In this document: piece after piece, positions 54,387 to 64,000 of the stretch | Layout: every line of letters starts with the position of its first letter | Position numbering within the stretch: the stretch's first letter is position 1 | Assembly (NCBI RefSeq): GCF_028656955.1 | Contig: NZ_JAMDGY010000029.1 | Location: forward strand, 29,003-93,002 | Source of the DNA: Pseudomonas fontis | GTDB lineage: Bacteria; Pseudomonadota; Gammaproteobacteria; Pseudomonadales; Pseudomonadaceae | Direction of reading: 5' to 3' | DNA length: 64,000 nt | Translations under genes and position numbers: made by a program | Notes under the pieces: model-generated | The model's database searches: none | Seen by the model: only the letters and a program-made list of their open reading frames with translations | Told to the model about the DNA's origin: nothing

Positions 54387-56815
54387 TTAAACATCAACAC
54401 CCAGCAGCGTGTCATTGATACGGCGACCACACAGGGTATTGTCGACGCCTTTAATTAATTCAGCGTAATGGGCAAGGGGTAATGGCATGGCGACAAAACA
54501 ACTAAAATAGTTGCGACCATCTTTAAGCGAGGCAGCAATAACAGCCAAACCATTGACGGGTGTTACCGCAGGCGCTGTATACATACCGGTTTTCGAATCC
54601 AGTGCGCCATGCCCGCCGAACAACGTCCAGGTAATATCGTAATCTGCAGGGTCATAAATCAAATCACTCGCATCATACAGTTCAAACCTGACCCGCCCGG
54701 CTTTCAGGTCACTGTCAGCTGTCATCTTGGGTGTCAACATGTTCCCTTTGACAACCACCACATTGAGCGTGGCCACTTCCCCTGTCGCAGGGTTTGCCAC
54801 TTCGACAACGTCGCACACAATGGGCACCGCATTGTCAAAATTGCCGGTTGCACCTGCAATTAAAATGTATTCGTTCGGTTTCCCTTCTACAGCTTTTAAC
54901 GTAGAGCCGATGCTCGATACGACGCTCCACTTCAACGCTGCGCCATCCATCGAAACAGCACTCAGCTCAACCGATTTCCCAGCGCCACAACTGCTGAAGA
55001 TCGGATTCACTGCAATCATGCTTTCCACCACCGTCACCAACGACGAACTGCGCACATCTTTTTTGCCATTCAACTCAGCCGTCGCCGTCACCAGCACGGT
55101 GAGCATGCCATCTGACAGTTTGTCGCGGGCAGGTGCGGTGAACAGACCTTGGGGGGTAATAACATCGCCCAGTACAACACCACCGTCCACATCCTTGGCA
55201 CTCCAAGTGACTGCTTGTGGTTGCGGATCAAGAGAGAATTGAATCTTGCTGTTCGCCCCCACGATTCTTCTGGAAGGTGACAGTACGGTCGCCGTACGCA
55301 GCGGGTCAATTTCCCCATAAACGGCCAAGTCTCCCGGCACGAATGCCTGGCTCAGTTGCAGGGCGTTCTCACCGGGGAACAGCAAATTGCGCAAGACGAA
55401 CGTGTCAATGGACTTGGGCGCTTCCAAGTGCCGGAGCACCTCTTTGAACTTCGGCTCGTAGAAGCCCAGGATTCTTCCCTTGATTTCATGTTCAAAGCCA
55501 CCCAAATCAGGCAGCCAGCCCTGATCGGACGTCAGGTCCAGCGCAAACTTGCTGGCCGATTGATCACGCTCAAAGTGAACCACACCGTGGTCATCCAACA
55601 CGATATTGAAAACGACGCGGTAGTCCAGCGTAAAGGTGACTGTACCGGTCGCTTTATCTTCCGGCGTAGGCCAGTCATACTTAATAACCCGAACAAAGTT
55701 TCTATTGTATTTTTTCTGCCAGGTAAACTCAATCCTGCGCCCGACAGTTTCCATGGTCAGTGCTCGACTGTCTTCATCCGGCCCAAACTTACAACTTAAA
55801 TCCGTTGTAAATTTAGCATCGAAATCGCCTGCACGAACCTTGTAATCAAATACGAATGGATAATCCAGCCCGCCTGCATTGGCTTCCAACTTGAACGCGA
55901 CATCCTGCCCCCCCCGCGTAGGGTTTAAATTTGATACCGTTGCCGATATTACTGACGACCTGATCCCGCAGCAACTTTTCAACCAACACCCGGCTGGACA
56001 GGTACAGGGCACCGGTATACGTCTCGCCGCCACCGTCCTGCGGAAGCAAGTACATAGACTCATTACTGGGGAAGGAATTTCCGTCCACCCCACCTTTCAG
56101 TGTAATGAACAGCATCACCGCGCCGTCACCGTAGGCCAGATCACCCAACACGGCCTGCGCCTCGGCCTTACGGGTTTTTATTTCAAAATGACTAGGGGTC
56201 AACACGCCATTGTCAAAGCCATGCAATTGGCCTAGTGAAAACACCTTTTGTTCCGGCTTGATCTCCGTTTCAAAATACGTTTGAAAATGCCGACCCACCG
56301 TTTCCTTCTCCAAGTCGGAGATCTTGTGCGTCGCGATAAAACTGTCGGCATTGGAAATATCAATTAATACGTGACCCAGCCCTTTCACCGAGGCTTTGGT
56401 CACCGGCTGCGACATGATCAGTTGCGGCCCACCCTCAGGCAAAAGTTTCCTCACCGCGCTGACATAGGGGGGGGCCTGACATATCCTCGCGGGTACTCAC
56501 GATCACGCCACCAATCATGTTCAGCGTGAGCGTGGTCTTCGGCGCAGGCGTGGTAGGGTCTGACTGCTCGAACGACAGGTACGGCGAGCTGAACTTCAAA
56601 TTGTACATATGATCATTCGAGCCCCCGCCTACCGCTGCAACAAACGAGGCAGGGGAGATATAGCCATTCTCCGTAGTAAAGCGCTCGACATACAACTGAT
56701 AGAGCAATTCGTTAGCCTTGCGCTGATCATATAAAGTCAGCGCATCCCAGCCATACGTCATGGACTTGCCCTGCGACGCAGCAACCAATTCGGCGAGTGC
56801 CTTTTTATTGCTCAT
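54387..56815 (-). pseudogene. Third tandem paralogue, broken by two homopolymer frameshifts
   Basis: The gene reads from ATG 56815 (KSMTYGWDALTLYDQRKANE, then LLYQLYVERF matching the paralogues). The frame shifts at the eight-G/C run 56467-56474 and again at the eight-C/G run 55908-55915. In both, removing one base would restore frame (SGPPYVSAVRKLL and KPYAGGQDVAFKL joins). The last part, with Ig-like segments (QAVTWSAKDVDGG, ITWTLFGGHGALDSKTG), continues to the stop at 54387. It may be a real pseudogene, a phase-variable gene or sequencing error. Confidence 0.75.
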
Positions 56816-56846
56816 GATAAGCCCTCATTATTAGGTAGGTATAACT

Positions 56847-58637
56847 TCACTGCACCAGCTTCAAGCTCAGTGGCGCTTTGAACTCATAAAACTCATCCAC
56901 CCCGTTAAAACTGACGCTGGCCGTCAAAGTAAAGGGTGAGTTGTCTTTAATACCCAGCAAATCCGACAGGCTCAGCGCGCCCTTTACCCCGGTGGTTAGT
57001 TCACCCGGCTGTACACTACGAGACGCAATGATGTCCCGCTCAACGCCCACGGCTCTGAGTGTCAAACGAACGTTCTGTGTGGTTGCCATGAACAACCATT
57101 TGCCAATCGTCAGCATCACCCCGCCCGCGGCAACATCAGCGCGTTTCAAGTACGCCGGCGAGCCCGTCCCGGCTTTATTGCACTCGATACGTGGATGATT
57201 GGCCGTCGCCAATGGCCGAACGAACAAAGCCAGCGATTCATCTGCCGCCTGGCCATTCACGCTATACGTCACCGCAACGGTCTTGCCAAAGTTTGCAGGC
57301 AGCACACTCCCGGGCACTTTGAACTTCATCGGTTCGGGCTGGCTTGGTACATCGACCTGGTACGATCCGCCCTGCCCATTGCCATGCCAGTAGGCAATCA
57401 CTTTTGCCCCCGCCGGAATGGTTGCGCCGTCTGGCATCCGAATGAACGCACCGTCAATCGCTCTCACCGGGTCCAACTCGGTGCGTTGGTTGGCCAGAAC
57501 CGTGGCATCCACTGTAGGCGGCGGCAGCACAAGGGGCTCGACGATAGATAACGCCAACGCTGCGCTGGCGCGGCTGGTATTGGCACGTGCGTATTGATAA
57601 CGCACCGCGACACGGCCACCTTGATTGTCCTTGAGCCACGAATAGGCAACAGGCAGTTCAATTTTCTTGCTACTGATATGGGTGAGATCAAGGCGCAGAT
57701 GTTCAACCACATTTTTACCAATTGCATTGCCAGGGGCGAGCCGAGTGCCATACACATCCACCTCATCATCCACTTGCATATCGTCATCAAACGGCACTTG
57801 TACGCGCAGGCCGTCAGGAAACTGAGCCGGGTTTATTTCTGTGCCCACCAGCCCCTTGACACTCGGTTCGATGAGCGTTGGCTCGGTCGGCGCCTTGATC
57901 AGGAAGGTCCGTTGTGCTGACAACGTTGGTGCCTGTCGTGAGTCGGCGTAGGTGATTTCATATTGAAGTGTGAGCAGCCCTTGTCTGATTGGGAGCAGGC
58001 TATTTTTTGACACCGCCCACCTCAACACGTGTCCCGGATTATTAGTAGGGTCGGTGTCACTGTCATCCAATGTTTTGGGGGGTAAGCTGGGCCCTGAGAC
58101 AGAACCTCCTTTTTCATTCAGCCCCTTCCAGATGAGTTTGACGACATCCCCTCGTGACATCACCCCATAGGGAACAACTGCAATAGTCAGGTCGTTACCT
58201 ACATCAATTGGCGGGGTATGTGAAAGCTGCTGGCCATGCGCCTCCTTTATCAAGGGTGCGAGTATTCTGCCAACCGGCCCAATACCAAAATAAATACGTT
58301 TTGACTCCTCTTTCGACGACCCTGCGTTACGCAGCAAAAAGTAGGAATAGAACACACGACCATTGATTTGCTGTTTTACAAAATCACTAGCGACCGGCAT
58401 CGGATAGCCTTGCGGCTGCACCAGCGCTGGATTGACATCAATAGGGTTGTTGCCCGGAATATCTTTTGGCGTGCCGTCTTCGGTCAAGCCCCACCAACTT
58501 TGATACAGCACATCGCCGAACGCCATGCCGGCGTAATTTGCATACGTCATCAGTGGCGCATCCGGCCCCATGTCTTCGGGGTCCAAGGTATCCCTGCGCA
58601 ACAATGGTATATAGGGCGCCTGGGGCAGTTCTGACAT
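56847..58637 (-). CDS. Ig-like beta-rich protein heading the leftward Rhs operon
   Basis: A 596-residue protein with ATG 58637 (gagaggtg upstream; frame to 58796 not supported). The N-terminal part has the unusual MTYANYAGMAFGDVLYQSWW and later repeated beta segments of about 100 residues (KIELPVAYSWLKDNQGGRVA, VRYQYARAN; FGKTVAVTYSVNGQAADESL) suggesting tandem Ig-like domains. No membrane segment or signal is clear. It is the first gene of the leftward set that ends with the FnIII gene, so it may provide structural or adhesive function for the Rhs system. Family unknown. Confidence 0.68.
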   Translation of the reverse strand: MSELPQAPYIPLLRRDTLDPEDMGPDAPLMTYANYAGMAFGDVLYQSWWGLTEDGTPKDIPGNNPIDVNPALVQPQGYPMPVASDFVKQQINGRVFYSYFLLRNAGSSKEESKRIYFGIGPVGRILAPLIKEAHGQQLSHTPPIDVGNDLTIAVVPYGVMSRGDVVKLIWKGLNEKGGSVSGPSLPPKTLDDSDTDPTNNPGHVLRWAVSKNSLLPIRQGLLTLQYEITYADSRQAPTLSAQRTFLIKAPTEPTLIEPSVKGLVGTEINPAQFPDGLRVQVPFDDDMQVDDEVDVYGTRLAPGNAIGKNVVEHLRLDLTHISSKKIELPVAYSWLKDNQGGRVAVRYQYARANTSRASAALALSIVEPLVLPPPTVDATVLANQRTELDPVRAIDGAFIRMPDGATIPAGAKVIAYWHGNGQGGSYQVDVPSQPEPMKFKVPGSVLPANFGKTVAVTYSVNGQAADESLALFVRPLATANHPRIECNKAGTGSPAYLKRADVAAGGVMLTIGKWLFMATTQNVRLTLRAVGVERDIIASRSVQPGELTTGVKGALSLSDLLGIKDNSPFTLTASVSFNGVDEFYEFKAPLSLKLVQ

Positions 58638-58846
58638 TTCCGTACACCTCTCAACACACATTAATAGCGTCAGTGACACTGCACTGAGGCCACACACTGA
58701 GAGATGTTTTACACCCGATCGCCACCATCGAATACTGGTAGAAATGCTAGGTTCCGACGCAAAAAATCGGTGGTAGATTCCATCCAACATCACCACTGGA
58801 ACCTGGCCTGTTCAGGTTGGGCACAACAGCCAAGAGAGGCAAACTC
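58638..58846. other. Divergent promoter region of the Rhs locus
   Basis: About 210 bases between divergent starts (58637 leftward, 58847 rightward). Promoters for both directions are expected here. No convincing operator was picked out by eye. Confidence 0.4.
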
Positions 58847-59374
58847 ATGAATATATTGAAGAAAACCCTGCACACTGCCTGCGCCAGCGCCTTGGCACTT
58901 TCAGCCCTTCATGCCGGTGCCGTACGAGCGGACGGAACCATCGTACTTACCGACGGCGAAGGCGCTGTTGTCTGTTCGATTCCTGCCGGCTTGCCTGCGG
59001 GCCAAGTACGCCACATGTATAACCTCAAGGAGACAAGCGGTTGTAAACAAAACAAGGCCAAAGGATTTGCACTCAGCAGCGTCCCCTCTGCGACATTGAT
59101 TACCTTTATTAGTTATGACGGCTGTGTACGCGCCAAAAACAAGGGCGAGTATTATTTCACCATCAAAACCACCAAGCAGCCTACCCACTGGGGCGAAAAA
59201 ATATTCATGCGCTTCGCCGACCTGGCAGCAATCCAAAAAGGAAAATCCATCGGTGACGGTAAAACCGCACGACTTGAGGATGAATTTGTAGGCGCGGACC
59301 TGAAAGGCAAAGAGTGGGGGGAGTTGCTCAGTTGCGTGGAAGTAGAACCTTCACCACCGGCCAATAAACCCTGA
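58847..59374 (+). CDS. Secreted small protein with signal peptide
   Basis: A 175-residue protein with a classical signal peptide (MNILKKTLHTACASALALSA, cleaved near HAGAVRA) and mature domain DGTIVLTDGEGAVVCSIPAG, with Cys residues at VVCS, SGCKQ, YDGCV and LSCVE that could form two disulphides. ATG 58847 has gagagg seven bases upstream. It precedes the second Rhs gene on the plus strand and diverges from the leftward locus. It may be a periplasmic partner or chaperone. No family is recognised. Confidence 0.72.
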   Translation: MNILKKTLHTACASALALSALHAGAVRADGTIVLTDGEGAVVCSIPAGLPAGQVRHMYNLKETSGCKQNKAKGFALSSVPSATLITFISYDGCVRAKNKGEYYFTIKTTKQPTHWGEKIFMRFADLAAIQKGKSIGDGKTARLEDEFVGADLKGKEWGELLSCVEVEPSPPANKP

Positions 59375-59423
59375 AGGCATTAATTACTGCAGATGAACGC
59401 AGCTCTCCTACCTGGAACACACC

Positions 59424-62400
59424 ATGACCACTTCATCCCCTGTCAGCTCCAACGCCCTCAACTTCATGAACCCGATAAGTGGTGCGGTCGACCCGCGCAC
59501 CGGGCAATACACTTGCTCACTGTCCCTGCCTGAAGTCAAGGCCAACAACCTGGCAGGCCCGGTCGTTTCGCTGCAACTGATTTTCAACCCTTTGAATAGT
59601 CTTGATAGTGGCTTTGGCAAAGGCTGGAATCTACAACTCTCACAATTTGATCCGACAAAAAGAGTACTTTCACTGCATACCGGAGAAACTTTTCGGGTTA
59701 ACTTCCCAGTACTCGGCGAGGGGGTCGTGCCGGAAAAAAACTCGACTCGTTCCGGATCTACAGAGACAACCCCAACGTCTATCGCGTCGTCCATAAGTCC
59801 GGCCTGATTGAAATACTCAAGGTCGGTTTGGGCGGCCTCGCATTGCCAGTAGAAATGCGCTCCCCCCAAGGTCACTCGGTCACCCTCCACTATGAGCCGT
59901 TCAATGTCACCTCGCCGCTGCTCAGCCAAATTCTGGCTGCCGATGGTTTCACTCAACTGTTGAGCGTTAAACGCAACAATGGGGTACTCAAGCTGACCTT
60001 GCTACCGGACAGCCCTGCCCAAGCGTCGTTTACCCTGAGCATTCTGAACGGCGTTACCAGCAGTATTGTTTTACCCACTGACGACCAGGCGTCCTGGCGC
60101 TTTGAGTACCTCACCAAAGAAGGGATGACGTGCCTGAGTACGGTAAGGTCGCCCACCGGCAGTCGTGAAGTCATTACCTATGACACCTCGCACAGGTTCC
60201 CTTCCTCGCGCCCTGGCGCACAAGGGCTACCTCGGGTGGCTTCGCATACTCTCCACCCGGGCTTTGACCAGCCGCCGCTACAAACGCGTTACAAATATGA
60301 CAATACGGAGCGTAACTTCCTCGGCCATGGCAGTGGCTTGGTGTGGAGTGATGATGGCCTGGACAATCTTTACCAGATCACCAATGACTACACCTATGAA
60401 ACCACTGAAATGCTCTGGGACCCGCTGTTCGAGCAAGCCAAGCGCACCACCAGGCGGGTATACAACCGTTTCCACCTGATGGTGCTGGAGGAGTTGTCAC
60501 AACGCGACCCTGACCCCGAGAAAGGCTACGCAAGGTTGGAAACCTGCACCACCTATCACCTGGAGAAAGGGCTCACCTTCAAAGACCAGCCACCCTATTG
60601 CCAACTCCCGGCGACCATCACCCAAACCTGGTACTACAGCGAGGTCGTTGCCCCCCAGCATCAGCAAACGACCACCATACTGTATGACGTGTTTGGCAAC
60701 CTGGTGAAAAAGGTCAACGCCAATGGTGTTGTGGAAACCCAGGAGTGGTACTCCGCTGCCGGCGAAGGCGGCGCCTGCCCGGCAGACCCGGAAGGTTTCG
60801 TACGCAGCCTGAAGCGCAAGACAGTATTCCCCGCTGCGGCGACTATCGGCGAACAGGCGCCCGTATTGCAGTCCGACTATCGCTATGCTGCCCAACAAGG
60901 CCTTGGAGGCGTCGGTACGTGGTTGGCGTTACAGGATGAAACCCTGAACCAACTGCTTGAGAACGGCACTCGCATGGAGCTGAGCCGCGAGACCCATCAG
61001 TACTTCGATACACCGCAAGACCCTCTGTGTCATGGCATGTTGCACAGGATCGAAAAGTCGTTCCACGGTGATGCCTCGACCCGCAACAGCACCGAACTCA
61101 GTTACCAGATCAAGACAAATGACCGTGTTCACCTCAACACCAAGGTTCTGCAAACGCTCAGCACCCTGACTGGCAACGACGGCTCATGCAAGACGACTAT
61201 CCAGGAGAACGAACTGCTGACCGGCCGAAGCGTGTTCAACGATGATGGCGACGGCAATGTCATGCTCATCACCTATGACCGAATGGGTCGTGTCACTCGA
61301 GAAACCGTAGCGCCGGATACACCTTACGAAGCCAGAAAAACCTATGAATACTGGTTGACCAATGGCCTTCAGGGTCAGCAGGCCATGCAACAGATCACTG
61401 ATGTAAATGGCGTGCAGACCCGCACCTGGATGGACGGGCTCAACCGCATCATCAGCGTGGAGCGTCAGGACGCCGATGCACTGGGCGGATCCGTCAATGC
61501 GTTTCGCAAAACATCGTTGGCCACCTACAACAGCTTTGGACAGTTGGCAGCACACACTGACATCGACTGGGACGGCGGCCAGGACATACCGCTGACCAGC
61601 ACTTTTGCCTACGACACCTGGGGGGAGCAGTGCAAAACCATCGGCCCGGATGGCGTTGCGCAACTCAGTGTGAAAGACCCTACCCGGCTCACCGAATGTT
61701 CATGGACCGAAAGCGCCGACACACCCGCACGTGTCGTCGGCATGAGCCGTACCACCTTCAACCTGTTCGACAAGGAGGACAAGATCGAGCAGTTGGATGC
61801 CCAAGGCAAGACCGTGGCGACTCGCGTGTTGCGTTACGACGGCCTGGGCAACTGTGTTGAGCAAATGGACGAGCAAGGCAATGTCACCCGGTTCAAGTTC
61901 GACCCGTTCAGCCGCTTGCACCGCAGCACACTGCCCAACGGTGAGGTGGTCAGCCTGACGTATGCCACACATAGCAGTGATGCGCTGCCCATTGCCGTGT
62001 CGGCTGGGCTCAGCGAGCAGGATCAGCACGAAATCGGTACCCAGGCCTTTGATGGCCTTTGGCGCCGGACCCAGGTAACCAGTGGCAAGCGGCTCCAGCA
62101 ATTCGAGTACCACGGTGGTCAGCCCCACGTACGCAAGTTGACCACTGCCAGCGGCAAGGAAATTACCTATGAGTACACACTCGGACTGGTCGACACTCCC
62201 GTGGGCAGCCAGGCTCCAGACGAGCAGTCGAGTTTCAACTATGACGCAGCCAACGCCCTGCTGAAGGTGTCGAACAACACCCAGGGACATCACGCGTTCG
62301 AGTACAACAAAAGTGGCCAATTGGTCAGTGAACGTTGGCAGGATGCCGCCGTTGCAACCCACTGGCAAACCACCTACACCCAGACCCTTGCCGGGCGCCC

Positions 62401-64000
62401 GCTGACTCGGCTCGACAGCAATGGCCTGCTGATCACCTACCGTTACGACGAATTGGCACGGGTCAAAAGCATGACCCAAGGCCTGCTGGTGGCAGCGTTC
62501 GAATACGACAGCTTCGGCCGCACCAATGTCATGACTACCTGCAACCAGCACACCAACATATCGCTGCGCACGGCCTTGGAGTTCGATGACCATGGCCGGG
62601 AAATCCAGCGTACCCAGACATTGCTGCGCACGGCCTTGGGGTTCGATGACCATGGCCGGGAAATCCAGCGTACCCAGGCATTGAGTGGGCAGCCAGAGCA
62701 CAGCATCAGCCAAACCTGGCGTGAGGACGGCAAACTGGCCAGCCGGCACCTGCAGGTGGCCGGCTCGACAGCGTTGCTGGAGTGCTTTGTCTATGATGCG
62801 CGAGGCCGGCTCGAAGCGTATACCTGCGAAGGCTCTGAGCGGCCAAAAGACCGCTATGGCAATGCAATTGCCCAACAAATGTTCACCTTTGATGTGCTGG
62901 ACAATATCACCTACATGTACACCGAGTTTGCCGACAACAGTACGGACGATGCCTTCTTTAGCTACGCCGTATACGATCCCTGCCAGTTGGTGAACGTGAC
63001 GCACAACCACCCCACTTACCCGGCGCAGGTTGAGCTTGAATACGACTCAGACGGCAACTTGCGCAAGGATGAACATGGCCAGCGTCTTCATTACGACAGC
63101 CAGAGCCGTCTACTGAAGGTGACTGATGCTGCCGGCAAGATTGTCAGCAGTTACCGCTACGACGCCCATAACCACCTGCTGGGTGTCAAACATGGCCAGG
63201 ACAAGGAAGCGTTGCGTTTCTATCAGGGGGACCGCCTGAGCCGGATCGAACAGGGTAACGACAAGACCCATTTTCTGTATCACGGTAGTCAGCCTCTGGG
63301 CCAACAAACTCAGGGCGATGCGGACAAGACGTTGTTGCTGATCACCGACAGCAAGAACAGCGTGCTGGCCGAAAGCAGCGAAAACACCCTGCGCAGGGCG
63401 GTTCATGGCGCCTACGGTGAGCAAGCCCTGGGTGAGGCACTCAGTTGCCCGTTGGGCTTCAATGGCGAAGTCCGCGATGAACTGAGCGGTTGGTACCTGT
63501 TGGGACGAGGTTATCGGGCTTACAACCCTTCACTGATGCGCTTCCACAGCCCCGACTCGCTGAGCCCGTTTGGTGCGGGTGGCCTCAACCCCTACATGTA
63601 TTGCCTGGGAGACCCGATCAACTTCGTCGACCCCACGGGGCACCGCGCAGAGTCTGCCATGTATGGACGCAAGGAGCCCAACAGGGTGTGGTCGATTATT
63701 GCGCTGACTATCGCTGCCGTACTGACTGCGGCAGCGGCAATTGCATTCCCACCCACAGGGTTTGCTAGCGGTGCGTTGTTCGTAGGCTTCGGTGCCTTTG
63801 ACGTAGTGGGTATCGCCAGGACCTCCATGGACATTCATCGGGCCAAGCATGCCGATACGATGGCCGAACGGCTGGAAGCGGGACGCCGTTCCAGCACGGA
63901 CAGTTACATGACACTGGGGTTCAGCTTGCTGCCGTTTGTGCCGAGTGTGTTTAGAGCGGCGAAGGGGGCCGTGGGTAATTTTGGGGGTGTCAGAAATTTT
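59424..64000 (+). pseudogene. Second Rhs/YD-repeat gene, frameshifted, running off the window
   Basis: The start MTTSSPVSSNALNFMNPISG matches the Rhs gene at 42631. The first frame ends early (stop after PTSIASSISPA). After the seven-A run at 59734-59740 the correct sense continues one frame on, from base 59741 (LDSFRIYRDNPNVYRVVHKSG), without a stop to base 64000. One missing A accounts for it. The downstream part has YD repeats, the core RGYRAYNPSLMRFHSPDSLS and DPINFVDPTGH, then a tip with hydrophobic helices (WSIIALTIAAVLTAAAAIAF). An exact 60-base tandem duplication lies at 62563-62680. It may be functional if the run is a sequencing error. Confidence 0.82.
62563..62680 (+). repeat. 60-base tandem duplication inside the second Rhs gene
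   Basis: Two copies of a 60-base unit (62563-62622 and 62623-62680) differ at only a few bases. They are in frame and duplicate twenty residues (LRTALEFDDHGREIQRTQ). This adds one YD-like unit and looks recent. Confidence 0.8.

Noticed and set aside
61700..63010. A 436-residue minus-strand frame opposite the second Rhs gene
   Set aside because: Antisense shadow of the YD-repeat region; it repeats itself only because the sense strand has the 60-base duplication.

Overview
The window looks like a chromosomal segment of a Pseudomonas species of the fluorescens/putida type. The evidence is the large Zur-controlled cluster of enzyme paralogues, the FecCD-type zinc-linked TonB operon, and the Pseudomonas-style Rhs locus. 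No rRNA, tRNA, CRISPR array, integrase or complete insertion sequence was seen.

Region 1 (1-12.1 kb) is a zinc-starvation cluster. A dihydroorotase paralogue and HisI run leftward. An NTF2-like protein and HemB run rightward from the same intergenic Zur-type box. An N-acetylmuramoyl-L-alanine amidase diverges from zur. Then follows a tightly coupled run: zur, COG0523 GTPase, folE2, second COG0523 GTPase, cysS, yidD, a QueD-like protein and thrS, closed by a strong terminator. These are paralogues of housekeeping enzymes plus putative metallochaperones, deployed when zinc is scarce.

Region 2 (12.2-15.7 kb) is a five-gene operon that reads as an NAD-linked antiphage system: a ThsB-like TIR protein, a three-part TIR protein (TIR1), a free-standing SLOG protein, a second kind of TIR protein (TIR2) and a small membrane protein.

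Region 3 (15.8-23.8 kb) returns to zinc: an AztABC/ZnuABC-like ABC transporter with a 39-residue membrane ORF at its head, and a TonB receptor operon with ATPase, binding protein and permease. Both have Zur-type boxes.

Region 4 (24.1-39.7 kb) is accessory and defence-like. A third TIR2 homologue and another TIR protein diverge from a SIR2 protein followed by a membrane protein. A second copy of the TIR1-SLOG-TIR2 module lies at 30.8-33.5 kb. Beyond it are a HEPN-like protein (RN-x3-H), two related small unknown proteins, a truncated relic of the HEPN gene, and an Mrr-like nuclease fused to a STAND-type NTPase.

Region 5 (40.5-64 kb) is an Rhs locus. A truncated greB start lies among palindromes. 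Next come a six-FnIII-domain protein, a 1596-residue Rhs protein, two near-duplicate proteins of about 1100 residues with a swapped central module, a frameshifted third relative, an Ig-like surface or toxin-associated protein, a secreted 175-residue protein, and a second Rhs gene that is frameshifted and runs off the window. Three frameshifts here sit in homopolymers of 7-8 bases.

The best candidate for an undescribed system is the TIR1-SLOG-TIR2 module, present twice in the same order, with a third TIR2 homologue paired with TIR and SIR2 genes.
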